From Bacteroidales bacterium (GTDB lineage Bacteria; Bacteroidota; Bacteroidia; Bacteroidales; Tenuifilaceae), in the NCBI GenBank assembly GCA_020636845.1, contig JACJXD010000003.1, forward strand, positions 124,001 through 188,000: a stretch of 64,000 nt of DNA. Reading direction: 5' to 3'. Positions 1 through 8,902 of this stretch are shown piece by piece. The stretch's first letter is position 1; every line of letters starts with the position of its first letter. A model generated the notes under the pieces. The model searched no databases and was not told the DNA's origin. It was given only the letters and a program-made list of their open reading frames with translations. A program made the position numbers and the translations under genes.

Positions 1-1
1 T

Positions 2-61
2 TACCCTGCCCTTTGGGACGAACTTAAAAACCTTGGTTTCAAGGTTGAAACAATTCAATAA
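2..61 (+). CDS. C-terminal end of an unidentified protein (5' end outside window)
   Basis: An open frame enters from the left edge and ends at a TAA at 59-61. It encodes only the last 19 residues, beginning YPALWDELKN and ending FKVETIQ. It is followed 20 bases later by a hairpin terminator, which supports a real gene end. The fragment is too short to assign to a family. Confidence 0.55.
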   Translation, partial: YPALWDELKNLGFKVETIQ

Positions 62-82
62 AAACAGAAATATTCATACAGC

Positions 83-107
83 AAAGGGTGGTATAAAACC
101 ACCCTTT
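83..107. terminator. Bidirectional hairpin terminator
   Basis: A perfect 9-bp stem (83-91 with 99-107) closes a 7-base loop and is followed on the plus strand by a T/C-rich run (105-120). It sits between two converging genes, so it can end the partial plus-strand gene and probably also the minus-strand RDD gene. Confidence 0.8.
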
Positions 108-131
108 CCCTTTTCCTTTTCCTAATACATC

Positions 132-602
132 TTACTTTTTCCAAACCAATGTACTGGCCAGCATATCATGTAAAGCTTGTTTCTTCTCGGTAAATCCGGC
201 CATAAAGTAGCCTATATCTAAAATTATACCGGAAATGAACTTGCCAAAATACCTTCCGGTTGCCCGAGCAAAGGATATTTTATTGCCGTCCATGTCGGTT
301 ACAATTAACCCAATGGCAATTTTTCCAATAGTTCCCTGGTATTTGGACGATTCCATTAATGCAAAATACAGCCATCCGGCAACAAGAGCCAGCATTATAA
401 ACAACAATACAAATCCCGTGACGACTCCAACCATTCCAAGAGCATCGGCTTCAGAAAAATTATATGATGATGCCTTGAACGCCGTAAAGCCTAATAATGC
501 CATTATAGGTATAATAAATATTGACACCACTGTGTTAATAATAACAGTATCCAATAGGTATGCAATAAATCGCCACCAAAAACCGGCATATTTCTTTTCC
601 AT
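132..602 (-). CDS. RDD family integral membrane protein
   Basis: A 156-aa membrane protein. The N-terminus GFWWRFIAYLLDTVI carries the Arg and Asp pattern that defines the RDD domain. Three hydrophobic segments follow at about residues 15-40, 55-85 and 120-137, and the segment GKIAIGLIVTDMDG is the typical RDD loop. Members are small membrane proteins of mostly unknown function; some have been linked to ion exchange, which cannot be inferred here. It stands alone, converging on a shared terminator at 83-107. The family assignment is firm, the function is not. Confidence 0.85.
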   Translation of the reverse strand: MEKKYAGFWWRFIAYLLDTVIINTVVSIFIIPIMALLGFTAFKASSYNFSEADALGMVGVVTGFVLLFIMLALVAGWLYFALMESSKYQGTIGKIAIGLIVTDMDGNKISFARATGRYFGKFISGIILDIGYFMAGFTEKKQALHDMLASTLVWKK

Positions 603-642
603 AATTTTAAATGTGTTAGGTTGATTAAATTTTTATTTACTA

Positions 643-1794
643 TTATTTTAAATTAAAAAGGAACTTTACTGCTTCTGGAAATTCCCTACTCCAATAAAAC
701 TCACTATGCCGACCATCTGGCTGAGTAACAAACTTCAAATCATTATCCACATCAAAGCCTCTACCCTTTAAAACACTTTTTACACTATCCAATGCCTCAA
801 CCATTTCGTTATTCTCACCCTCTTTTTCTCCTCCATAAAAATACATTTTTTGATTTCCTTTGGGCTTTACCTTGGAAAGAAATTCCCAAACATTTGGCGA
901 AAACCACATAGATGGCGAAAATATAGCAGCCTTACCAAACTTTTTAGGATGCTCAAGTACCGTATAAAGCGATATTAATCCACCCATAGAACTTCCCATT
1001 ATTACCGTACTTTCTGCCCTGGGATCGGTACGGTAATGCTCGTCGATAAACGGCTTTAGCGTTTTAACAACAAAATCGACATACTTATCGCCATCGCCAC
1101 CAAAACCCAACGAATCGTTTCGCCATGGCGAGTACTCGTTCAACCTTTCGTCGCCCCCGTTATATATTCCAACAACAATGGCAGCAAAGCCCCGGTATGT
1201 ATAAAGGCTATCCATAATCTCGTCCACATGCCATTCCCCAGCAAACGCAGTAGCATCGTCGAACAAGTTTTGACCATCCTGCATGTAAATCACCGGGAAA
1301 TAGTTGCTCTTAAAATAGTTTGGAGGAAGGTAAAGAACAATAGTCCTTCTTCGTTCCAACTCCGGCATTTCGATGCTGGTAGGCATAAACCGAACGTTTT
1401 TACCGGCAGTTGATTTTATTTTGGCCTTAGGCATTAAATCGCGCCAACCATGGACTTTAACTCTAACCGTATCGACATCGGGAAAATATATTCTGTTATC
1501 AACATCTCTTCCATCACCCAAAACCTCGACTTTTTTCCAATCGCCACGGCAAATTTTATACTCAAACGTATCCTTCACCGCATTAACAACTAACCGATAC
1601 TTGCCATTTTCTGCTTCTTGAAACAAAAAAGTATTGTCGTGAGGTTGCCAACCATTCAACGAAGATGCCATAAAAATAGAATCCTCATCGGGGGTATTTG
1701 CAGGTAACGAATCTATAAAGAATACAACCTGAGACTTCACGCCAAAGCAAAGCAAGGTTAGTAGCGTTACAACGGTTACTTTAATAATTCTCAT
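643..1794 (-). CDS. Secreted alpha/beta-hydrolase esterase with N-terminal carbohydrate-binding-like domain
   Basis: Starting at the ATG at 1794 gives a 383-aa protein with a clear signal peptide (MRIIKVTVVTLLTLLCFGVKS). A longer frame reaches 1905 but adds a non-export-like extension, so 1794 is preferred. Residues about 22-120 (SIFMASSLNGWQPHD, WKKVEVLGDGRDVDNR) resemble an AMPK/CBM48-type beta-sandwich. The rest is an esterase-D/Fes-like hydrolase (PF00756): the nucleophile elbow is GSSMGGL and a late GRHSEFYW supplies the likely catalytic His. Relatives cleave esters of sugars, siderophores or phenolic acids. The substrate is not visible from sequence. The gene stands alone. Confidence 0.85.
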   Translation of the reverse strand: MRIIKVTVVTLLTLLCFGVKSQVVFFIDSLPANTPDEDSIFMASSLNGWQPHDNTFLFQEAENGKYRLVVNAVKDTFEYKICRGDWKKVEVLGDGRDVDNRIYFPDVDTVRVKVHGWRDLMPKAKIKSTAGKNVRFMPTSIEMPELERRRTIVLYLPPNYFKSNYFPVIYMQDGQNLFDDATAFAGEWHVDEIMDSLYTYRGFAAIVVGIYNGGDERLNEYSPWRNDSLGFGGDGDKYVDFVVKTLKPFIDEHYRTDPRAESTVIMGSSMGGLISLYTVLEHPKKFGKAAIFSPSMWFSPNVWEFLSKVKPKGNQKMYFYGGEKEGENNEMVEALDSVKSVLKGRGFDVDNDLKFVTQPDGRHSEFYWSREFPEAVKFLFNLK

Positions 1795-1864
1795 TGAAAA
1801 TAATTTTGGGTTAATACAAATATAGCCAACGATAGACAGATACGCTAAAATTATATTCATTTTA

Positions 1865-2008
1865 ACGTGAATTCGATATAAGAATAAACATTTGGTTTTA
1901 AGCAATAAAAAAATTGTATTATCATATTAAACGAAGTCTAAACATCTGTATTCTATCAAGATAGATTCCTCGACAAGTTCGGAATGACATCTTATATCGA
2001 ACTCACGT
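1865..2008. repeat. 144-bp inverted-repeat (MITE-like) intergenic element
   Basis: A 19-base sequence at 1865-1883 recurs as its reverse complement at 1990-2008 with one mismatch (ACGTGAATTCGATATAAGA against ACGTGAGTTCGATATAAGA). The 106 bases between carry no gene. The inner right part reads, on the minus strand, TCATTCCGAACTTGTCGAGG, which resembles short interspersed repeats seen in many bacterial intergenic regions. It lies in the otherwise empty 344-base gap between the esterase gene and tRNA-Arg. Only one copy is in this window, so mobility is inference. Confidence 0.55.
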
Positions 2009-2096
2009 CATTTCAGCATTAATTCGACCTATAAATTTAACTATCACCACATTCAACAAAAAGTAAAACTTTCAAAACATTTGCAAAATATTGATG

Positions 2097-2127
2097 TTGC
2101 AAAAGAAAGATAACTCAACTATCTTTG
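2097..2127 (+). promoter_or_regulatory. Promoter of tRNA-Arg
   Basis: A TATCTTTG box (2120-2127) matches the Bacteroidota -7 consensus TAnnTTTG, with TTG at 2097-2099 as the -33 element 20 bases upstream. Predicted transcription start is about 2133, just before the tRNA. Confidence 0.7.
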
Positions 2128-2138
2128 CAGGAATTTTA

Positions 2139-2212
2139 GGCCCCGTAGTTCAGCTGAATAGAACGTCAGATTCCGGTTCTGAAAGTCGTGGGTTTGAATC
2201 CCGCCGGGGTCA
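2139..2212 (+). tRNA. tRNA-Arg (anticodon CCG)
   Basis: A complete cloverleaf of 74 nt. The acceptor stem pairs 2139-2145 with 2205-2211 (one G-T pair). The D stem is GTTC/GAAC (2148-2151 with 2161-2164). The anticodon stem is TCAGA/TCTGA with loop TTCCGGT, giving anticodon CCG at 2173-2175. The T stem GTGGG/CCCGC encloses TTTGAAT. The discriminator base is A at 2212 and CCA is not encoded. It reads the CGG codon. Confidence 0.95.
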
Positions 2213-2215
2213 CAA

Positions 2216-2241
2216 AAGGCTAATCCAATAGGATTGGCCTT
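2216..2241 (+). terminator. Terminator of tRNA-Arg
   Basis: An 11-bp stem (2216-2226 with 2231-2241, one G-T pair) with an AATA loop is followed by TTTTATTTTA. It begins three bases after the tRNA end. Confidence 0.85.
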
Positions 2242-2462
2242 TTTATTTTAAGGCAATCCTTTCTTTTCTATCACTATTTGAACAAATTACGCTGTAATGT
2301 AGTTTTACCCCATTATAGGTTAGTCAAAATTTCTTGAGTTTTGGTACAAACATTGTTAAATACACCAAGGAACAAAAAATTAAACTTGTATAATTGCATC
2401 TCTATTCCATTTTAAATTATTAGCGTTTACAACTAATTTTCAATAACTTAAAACTATTCAGC

Positions 2463-3095
2463 ATGAAAAAAGTATTCATTTTACTATCGTTGGCTTTAAT
2501 GCCATTTACAGGTGCTTTTGCACAATACTTTGCAGGCGGAAGTATAAACTTTAGTTTCAACGGAGGAAAAACAGAAACGGGAAACACAACTACCGATAAA
2601 ACAAAAACAACCGCTTTCCAAATTGCACCAAAAGGCGGAATATACCTTTCCGAAAAGTTAATGGTTGGCGCTCAGGTAAGCTATACCATTAACAACACCA
2701 ACAATCCCACGACAGATGTAACTGACAGAACCTCAACCATCGGCATTGTCCCATTTGCACGCTACTACGCCTTTTCGTTTAACAAATTCTCCTTATACGG
2801 ACAAGCTGCTGCTGGACTTTCCTTTAGCGCAGAAAAAACAAAAACGGGTTCAACTACCACAAACGGGCCTAAATACACCACCATATCGTTAGGTGTAACA
2901 CCAGGAGTAGCATACGCACTAAACAATCATGTTGAACTAAACGCTTCGCTTAACATGTTAAGTTTTAACTTCTACCGAATTACCGAAAAATTAAATGGAG
3001 ACAAAGATATAACTAACTATTTCGGGTTTGGAGCCAACTCCGACAATGTGGTTACGCTCGGAAATATTACCGTTGGATTTATATACAAATTCTAA
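2463..3095 (+). CDS. Small outer-membrane beta-barrel protein
   Basis: A 210-aa protein with a signal peptide (MKKVFILLSLALMPFTGAFA, cut before QYFAGG). The mature part is made of alternating strands rich in Gly, aromatic and Thr residues (SINFSFNGGKTET, LMVGAQVSYTINN, FARYYAFSFNKFSLYGQAA) and ends in VGFIYKF, a terminal aromatic typical of barrels inserted by the BAM complex. The size suggests about eight strands, as in the OmpA/OmpX-like OMP_b-brl group. No enzyme motif is seen. It is monocistronic and ends at a strong terminator. Confidence 0.8.
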   Translation: MKKVFILLSLALMPFTGAFAQYFAGGSINFSFNGGKTETGNTTTDKTKTTAFQIAPKGGIYLSEKLMVGAQVSYTINNTNNPTTDVTDRTSTIGIVPFARYYAFSFNKFSLYGQAAAGLSFSAEKTKTGSTTTNGPKYTTISLGVTPGVAYALNNHVELNASLNMLSFNFYRITEKLNGDKDITNYFGFGANSDNVVTLGNITVGFIYKF

Positions 3096-3111
3096 CGAAA
3101 CTGAACTAAAA

Positions 3112-3144
3112 AAATAACTCCTCAAGAAACTTGAGGGGTTATTT
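3112..3144. terminator. Strong bidirectional terminator overlapping a stop codon
   Basis: A 15-bp stem (3112-3126 with 3130-3144) with a 3-base AAA loop. The right arm contains the stop codon of the minus-strand glycosyltransferase gene, so it serves both convergent genes. Confidence 0.85.
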
Positions 3145-4695
3145 TATATCGCCAATGTAGTAAACTTCAATATTTTTATACCTAAAACGCAAATGCTTTT
3201 TAAGCGTAGTGTTGTCTAAACTATCTGCAAGCGTATTCTCGTTTCGTAATGAAATTAAATATTTTGCACCTTGTCCGATATACCTTTTGTAATCGGCAAG
3301 AGATTCTAACCGAGAATTATACAACGACCAGCCTTTCAGGTTTAATAAGGATAAGGAATACGAAGGAGAATAGTCGAAATTGCATATAACCGTATCGCCA
3401 CTTACAATACCGTTATCCTTCAATATCTTACTACCGCTAAACGGCGACATCTCCCTAATTTGCGCCCACTTATTATAGTCTTCGTCTCTGAAATAAAAAT
3501 GAACTCCCGATTCTATATTTCCACTCATAAAATTAGTCCACCCCACACGGGAATGAAAGTTTCGTAACTGAATATTATCGTACTCGTTTATAACATTCAG
3601 CAGAACAGCAAGTGTAAACACAAGTACAACCACTCGACGTGGCAACACCTTTGCCATGACTATGGCAATATTCAACCAAAAAAGTAAGATTGTTGGAAGA
3701 ATAGGAATTATATAATAATCGTGTTGCTCAAATATTCCAAACCAAAGCAAAAAGTAAACGGTTGAGCCTATTGCGCTAACAATAAAAACCCGAAACCAAA
3801 ATCTATTTATGCTTTTCCTATAAACAATAAAGGCAACAAACCCTAATAGATAAAGAAATACGAATCTGTTTACAAATCCTAACTGGTAAACCATAAAATC
3901 GTCAATGGCCTTCCATGTAGATTTTATTTTATCCGGAGATAGAAAAAAATAAGTCTCGATAGGTGGGTACGAAACGTAGTAAGTATTTACCTTTTTCACA
4001 TAGAAATACCACACAAAAATAATTGCAAACGAGGGCAATAACCACAAAAGAACTTTTACTCCTTGCTTAAATTTAGTGAGAAGTATTCCTCCAAAATATG
4101 CCAATGGAAAAATAAGCACAGGCAACCGGAGCAACCCTGATAGCGTAAATAGTATTGCTCCATAAATGAAGTACGAACTCCTTAACTTTGACCTATACTG
4201 CTCCCAAAAATATACCGCCGCTATTCCAAAAATCATTGCAGGGACATCAACCAGGTAACTTGCTCCATAAAAAATAATGATTGGAATGGTAAAGAAAAGC
4301 AGAACTACCAAGGACGAAAGAACATAATCGTTTAAAATAGTGTAAACCAAACGAAAAACAAGGAAAATTCCTGCTAACAGTATGATGAATGTTATAATCC
4401 TGAAAGCAAACGGAAATGTTGGCATGAAAAAAGATGCCAACCAATGAATAACGGGAAACTCGAGAACCAGCCTACCTGTATTGTCCGAGTTGAACAAATT
4501 ATCCATTGCCGGATGAAAAAAACTGGCGCTGCTATCCGATAAATTTTTGGCAATAGAAAAATTCATACTTTGCTTCCACTGGTGAATTCCCATGGGAAGC
4601 CTTGTCAAATCCGAGAAACCGTTATAAAAAAGTAACGATAGAACAATTACCACTCCTAAAAATAAGACTTGAGGATATTCCTTAAGTTTTTTCAT
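3139..4695 (-). CDS. GT39-like (GT-C fold) membrane glycosyltransferase
   Basis: A 518-aa polytopic protein with about ten or more hydrophobic segments. An N-terminal helix (VLFLGVVIVLSLLFYNGF) is followed by a periplasmic loop with GIHQWKQSM, the HQW(R/K)Q variant of the first-loop motif seen in some dolichyl-phosphate-mannose/ArnT-like transferases (PF13231 type). A soluble C-terminal part of about 120 residues follows the last helix. These enzymes transfer a sugar from a polyprenyl-phosphate donor at the periplasmic face; donor and acceptor are unknown here. The start codon directly follows the nth stop codon with no gap, so translation is probably coupled. Confidence 0.75.
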   Translation of the reverse strand: MKKLKEYPQVLFLGVVIVLSLLFYNGFSDLTRLPMGIHQWKQSMNFSIAKNLSDSSASFFHPAMDNLFNSDNTGRLVLEFPVIHWLASFFMPTFPFAFRIITFIILLAGIFLVFRLVYTILNDYVLSSLVVLLFFTIPIIIFYGASYLVDVPAMIFGIAAVYFWEQYRSKLRSSYFIYGAILFTLSGLLRLPVLIFPLAYFGGILLTKFKQGVKVLLWLLPSFAIIFVWYFYVKKVNTYYVSYPPIETYFFLSPDKIKSTWKAIDDFMVYQLGFVNRFVFLYLLGFVAFIVYRKSINRFWFRVFIVSAIGSTVYFLLWFGIFEQHDYYIIPILPTILLFWLNIAIVMAKVLPRRVVVLVFTLAVLLNVINEYDNIQLRNFHSRVGWTNFMSGNIESGVHFYFRDEDYNKWAQIREMSPFSGSKILKDNGIVSGDTVICNFDYSPSYSLSLLNLKGWSLYNSRLESLADYKRYIGQGAKYLISLRNENTLADSLDNTTLKKHLRFRYKNIEVYYIGDIK

Positions 4696-5352
4696 TTAAT
4701 CTGCCTTAGGACTTTTTTGTTGACTAAAATACAAACATACATCCGTTAAACCGCACTCTGAACATTTGGGATTTCGGGCAGTACAAACATACCTGCCATG
4801 AAGTATCAGCCAATGGTGTGCTTTTGGAAGCAACTCTTCGGGGAAATTTTCGACCAGCTGCTTTTCCACGGCCAACGGAGTTGTGGCATTACTAACTAAT
4901 CCCAAACGGTGCGAAACCCTAAAAACATGCGTATCTACAGCCATAGCCGGTTTATCAAAGGCTACCGATAACATTACATTGGCCGTTTTACGTCCTACTC
5001 CCGGGAGCTTTTGCAACAAATCCATATCGGACGGAACAACACCATTAAAATCGCTTATCAGCGTTTTGGCCATTCCCGAAAGATTTTTAGCCTTATTGTT
5101 CGGATACGAGCAACTTTTAATCAACTCAAAAATATCTTCAACTTTAGCCTTAGACAAGGCTTCGGGGTTTGGAAATCGCTCAAAAAAATCTGGCGTTATA
5201 ACATTAACCCTTTTATCGGTGCACTGGGCGCTAAGAATCACAGCAACAAGCAACTCATAAGGCGTTCTGTAGTGTAATTCCGTTTCGGCTATTGGACGAG
5301 TTTCGCTAAAATACTCGATTACGCGTGTGTAAAGTTTCTTCTTCGAAATCAT
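4696..5352 (-). CDS. nth: Endonuclease III (DNA glycosylase/AP lyase)
   Basis: A 218-aa base-excision repair enzyme that removes oxidised pyrimidines. The helix-hairpin-helix LPGVGRKTA (116-124) holds the catalytic Lys122, followed by the catalytic Asp140 in AMAVDTHVFRV. The C-terminus carries four cysteines spaced C-x6-C-x2-C-x5-C (CTARNPKCSECGLTDVC), the [4Fe-4S] cluster ligands. Length and order match the E. coli enzyme. It is first in a two-gene unit with the glycosyltransferase, an association with no obvious functional logic. Confidence 0.97.
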   Translation of the reverse strand: MISKKKLYTRVIEYFSETRPIAETELHYRTPYELLVAVILSAQCTDKRVNVITPDFFERFPNPEALSKAKVEDIFELIKSCSYPNNKAKNLSGMAKTLISDFNGVVPSDMDLLQKLPGVGRKTANVMLSVAFDKPAMAVDTHVFRVSHRLGLVSNATTPLAVEKQLVENFPEELLPKAHHWLILHGRYVCTARNPKCSECGLTDVCLYFSQQKSPKAD

Positions 5353-5489
5353 TTAAAAGCAAGTTTTATTTAGTAACAAAAATAGTTAAAAGATAACCGT
5401 TAACCACACCCAACAGCCATGAAACGAGATTAATGTCGGGATATTATTTTTATGTGACAATTCAACGTAAACTATTAACTTTTGTATGT

Positions 5490-5497
5490 TAACTTTG
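5490..5497 (+). promoter_or_regulatory. -7 element of the ABC-F gene
   Basis: TAACTTTG followed by C matches the Bacteroidota -7 box. It lies 28 bases before the proposed TTG start. No convincing -33 element was found. Confidence 0.55.
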
Positions 5498-5525
5498 CTG
5501 CTCAAACCGAAAAATCACAATAAAA

Positions 5526-7397
5526 TTGGCTAATATTTACCTTCAGGCAGAAAACATCTGCAAATCGTTTGGCGACCTAGAAGTCCTTCGGAATGTATCG
5601 TTAAGTCTTTTTCAGGGACAACGAACCGCGTTAATTGCCCAAAACGGAACGGGAAAATCCACCTTGCTTAATATTTTAGCCGAAAAAGACACCCCGGATT
5701 CCGGGTCGGTTACATATCGCAACAACATAAAGGTAAGCTATCTGCCACAAATCACCCTTTTGGACGAAAAGGCAACGATACTGAATTGCGTTTTTAACTC
5801 CAACGATGATGTATCGGTAGCCATTCGAAATTACGAAAACGCCATTTTATCGAACGATAAACAGTTGATGCAACATGCCATGGACGAAATGGACAGGCTG
5901 TCCGTTTGGGAAAGGGAAGTAAAAGCAAAGCAAATTTTGTCCATTTTAAAAATCGATAACTTCACGCAATCCATATCGACACTTTCAGGAGGGCAACAAA
6001 AGCGCGTTGCATTGGCTTCGGTACTAATTGAAGATCCCGACATTTTAATACTCGACGAACCAACAAACCACCTAGACCTTGAAATGGTGGAGTGGCTGGA
6101 AGATTTCCTTACGCGAAATCAACGAACCTTGTTAATGGTAACACACGACCGTTACTTTTTGGATAGAGTTTGTACCGACATTATTGAAATGGATCAAAAA
6201 AATGTGTATCAGTATGCCGGAAACTACAGTTACTATATCGAAAAACGGGAGGAACGAATTAGTGCCAAAACTGCCGAGGTTGAAAAAGCCAACAACCTGC
6301 TCAGACGGGAAACCGAATGGATGAGGCGAATGCCACAGGCAAGAGGCACCAAGGCAAAGTACAGAATTGATGCCTTTTATAAACTTCGCGAAACAGCCCA
6401 ACAGCAATTCGACAGAAAAGATATATCCATTAACGTTAGCGCATCGCGACTTGGGAAAAAAATACTTGAAATTAAAGATCTAAGCAAATCGTTTGGCGAT
6501 AAGGTTATCCTAAAGGATTTTACATATACCTTTAACCGTTTTGAACGGTTAGGCATTATAGGGCAAAACGGAACAGGCAAAACCACCTTTTTAAACCTGA
6601 TAACAGGAAGCCTCGCACCTGACAGCGGAACAATCGATTTGGGCTCAACCATAGTCACAGGATACTACAGGCAGGAAGGCATGAACATTCCCGATGATGC
6701 CAAAGTTCTTGACGTAATAAAAAATATTGCCGAAGTGGTTACGCTCGCCAATGGCAAAACCATTACAGCGTCTCAACTACTCAACATGTTTTTGTTTCCA
6801 CCCGATAAGCAATATACTTACGTTCGAAAACTCAGCGGCGGAGAAAAGCGCCGGTTATACCTACTTACCATTTTAATGCAAAATCCCAACTTCTTAATAC
6901 TGGACGAGCCTACGAATGACCTTGACATTTTTACGTTAAATATTCTGGAAGACTACCTCGGTAACTTTCCGGGAGTAGTAATCATAGTTTCGCACGATAG
7001 GTATTTTATGGATAAGGTTGTAGATGGCTTGCTTATTTTTGAAGGAAATGGTGAAGTTAGCGGTTTTCCGGGTTCTTATACAGAATACCGAACTTGGGAA
7101 CTTAACGAAGAAAAGAAAAGAGAAAAAGAATTGCAACCAAACAAACCCTCAATTGAAACAAAAACAGTTAAGAATCAAAAACCCAAGTTAACATACGCTC
7201 AAAAAAAGGAGCTGGAACAACTAACAAAAGACATTGAAACGCTGGAAAAGGAAAAATCCGAACTGGAAAAACACCTTAGCAGCGGAACCCTTAATAACGA
7301 AGAATTAGTGAAAAAATCGAACCGCTACTCCGAAGTTTCAAAGTTACTTGAAAATAAGGAAATGCGATGGCTAGAGTTAAGCGATATAGAAGGATAA
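5526..7397 (+). CDS. ABC-F family ATPase (Uup-like)
   Basis: A 623-aa soluble protein with two ATP-binding cassettes and no membrane segment. Cassette 1 has Walker A AQNGTGKST, signature LSGGQQKR and Walker B ILILDEPTNHLD. Cassette 2 has [17 protein letters not shown] and FLILDEPTNDLD. The linker between them carries the arginine-rich P-site stretch (RRETEWMRRMPQARGTKAK). Lys/Glu-rich coiled coil from about residue 555 (LTYAQKKELEQLTKDIETLE) is the Uup-type C-terminal domain. ABC-F proteins act on ribosomes; Uup-type members also affect DNA junction stability. The start is a TTG: no in-frame ATG lies between the stop at 5490 and the conserved N-terminus. It converges on tilS with one base between. 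Confidence 0.9.
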   Translation: MANIYLQAENICKSFGDLEVLRNVSLSLFQGQRTALIAQNGTGKSTLLNILAEKDTPDSGSVTYRNNIKVSYLPQITLLDEKATILNCVFNSNDDVSVAIRNYENAILSNDKQLMQHAMDEMDRLSVWEREVKAKQILSILKIDNFTQSISTLSGGQQKRVALASVLIEDPDILILDEPTNHLDLEMVEWLEDFLTRNQRTLLMVTHDRYFLDRVCTDIIEMDQKNVYQYAGNYSYYIEKREERISAKTAEVEKANNLLRRETEWMRRMPQARGTKAKYRIDAFYKLRETAQQQFDRKDISINVSASRLGKKILEIKDLSKSFGDKVILKDFTYTFNRFERLGIIGQNGTGKTTFLNLITGSLAPDSGTIDLGSTIVTGYYRQEGMNIPDDAKVLDVIKNIAEVVTLANGKTITASQLLNMFLFPPDKQYTYVRKLSGGEKRRLYLLTILMQNPNFLILDEPTNDLDIFTLNILEDYLGNFPGVVIIVSHDRYFMDKVVDGLLIFEGNGEVSGFPGSYTEYRTWELNEEKKREKELQPNKPSIETKTVKNQKPKLTYAQKKELEQLTKDIETLEKEKSELEKHLSSGTLNNEELVKKSNRYSEVSKLLENKEMRWLELSDIEG

Positions 7398-7398
7398 C

Positions 7399-8724
7399 CT
7401 ATTGCTCCAACGTTACTTTTAATACCTTCTTCGAATTGGCACCTATTTTATACCTGTCGTCTATTCGATATCCCACTACCCAGATAATTTCGTTTTCCGA
7501 AACGAGTACCATTACGCTGTTCTTTTGATTAGCCGCAACTTTAATATCAACTAAGAAATCGCTAATTTTTTTATACCCTTTCATCCCAAAGGGAATGAAT
7601 TTGTCGCCGGGCTGCCACTTGCGTAATGTTAACGGAAACGATAGCTTGCCATAATCGAGAAAGGCAACATCAGGATCTTTTTCGACCACAACACCCGATG
7701 GCTCGTCTATAACCTCAACCTTCATCCTTAGCGGATCTTCTATAAACTCTGTAGTTTCATCAATCTCAGCAACGAAAACCTCTTTCTCCGGAATAGGAGT
7801 AAGCACAAGGAATTCCCTATCCTTATAAAGAACATGCGTTGCCGACTCAATTCTTTTACCTGTTTCGGCATTCACCAAATCGACAACAGCGCTGGCTGTT
7901 GATGGCGAAAAACCAAACGGAGCCAATTCCTCTACCAAGAAAAACTTAGCGCTTCGTTCTTCATTTAACGCACTCACCGAAAATAAAATTTCGTTATCCT
8001 TTCGAGATACCACCCTTTCCCTAATACTTTTTAACTGCTCTTCCACAAGCCATTCCACTTCCTGCAAATGGTTTGCCGTATCGGCAATTGCCCTATCAAC
8101 CGAAGGGTTTAGGTGCCGCAATTCAGGAATAATTTTATGTCGAATAAAGTTACGCTTATATTTTATGGTTGCATTAGAAGAATCTTCTCTAAACTTGATG
8201 CCATTATTTTTGGCAAACTCAACAATTTCTTGCCTTGTGGCGAATAGAAGCGGACGAATGATATTCCCATTAATGGCTTTTATACCGGTTAACCCTTTAA
8301 TTCCCGTTCCTCGGGTTAAGTTAAGCAAAACCGTTTCGGTTACATCGTTCAAATTATGGGCAATGGCAACCTTTGTATATTTGTGCTCCTTGCAAATTTC
8401 GTCGAAGTACGCATAACGCAACTCGCGAGCCGCAACCTGAATAGAGAGTTTATTCTCGTGAGCGTACTGTTTTGTATCGAATTTTATAGAATGAAGTGCA
8501 ATGCCGTTTAATAAGCAATAACGCTTAACAAACAACTCGTCGCCATCGGCCTCCTCCCCACGAAGGTTAAAATTACAATGCGCCACACCTACCTTAAAAC
8601 CAGCCTTTTGAAATAAGTATAGCATTGTCATCGAATCTATTCCTCCACTAACACCTAGAAGAATAGCATCGTCCTTTGTAATTAAATTTTTCTCCTTTAT
8701 AAAATCGATAAATCTACTTTGCAT
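7399..8724 (-). CDS. tilS: tRNA(Ile)-lysidine synthase
   Basis: A 441-aa N-type PP-loop ATPase. The signature SGGIDS is at residues 26-31, followed by GVAHCNFNLRGEEADGD and the HNLNDVTETVLLNLTRG region typical of TilS. The C-terminal substrate-binding domain includes FIPFGMKGYKKISDFLVD. The enzyme converts the wobble cytidine of the tRNA-Ile CAU anticodon to lysidine, changing codon reading from AUG to AUA. That activity matters here because AUA appears to be used as the infC start codon. The 3' end converges on the ABC-F gene. Confidence 0.95.
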   Translation of the reverse strand: MQSRFIDFIKEKNLITKDDAILLGVSGGIDSMTMLYLFQKAGFKVGVAHCNFNLRGEEADGDELFVKRYCLLNGIALHSIKFDTKQYAHENKLSIQVAARELRYAYFDEICKEHKYTKVAIAHNLNDVTETVLLNLTRGTGIKGLTGIKAINGNIIRPLLFATRQEIVEFAKNNGIKFREDSSNATIKYKRNFIRHKIIPELRHLNPSVDRAIADTANHLQEVEWLVEEQLKSIRERVVSRKDNEILFSVSALNEERSAKFFLVEELAPFGFSPSTASAVVDLVNAETGKRIESATHVLYKDREFLVLTPIPEKEVFVAEIDETTEFIEDPLRMKVEVIDEPSGVVVEKDPDVAFLDYGKLSFPLTLRKWQPGDKFIPFGMKGYKKISDFLVDIKVAANQKNSVMVLVSENEIIWVVGYRIDDRYKIGANSKKVLKVTLEQ

Positions 8725-8902
8725 TATTTTAAACTTTTACCCAACCCATAAATAGTGTTTGATTCGCGAACGAAAGGTAGCCATTTTATTCGTTTTGGAG
8801 AAAATTGTAGAATGGTAAATTTCAGAGAAAATATTCACTTAATATATTGCAAACCTTATACTAAATCATATTAAGTTCTTGCAACTTTATTCGAACAATA
8901 AG

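Noticed and set aside
235..624. Plus-strand open frame antisense to the RDD gene
   Set aside because: It lies opposite a protein with clear RDD motifs and shows no signal peptide, motif or ribosome-binding site of its own.
1795..1905. Longer N-terminus for the esterase
   Set aside because: The extra residues would precede an obvious signal peptide starting at the ATG at 1794.
2139..2212. tRNA-Arg as an attachment site of a genomic island
   Set aside because: No integrase gene and no repeat of the tRNA 3' end were seen nearby.
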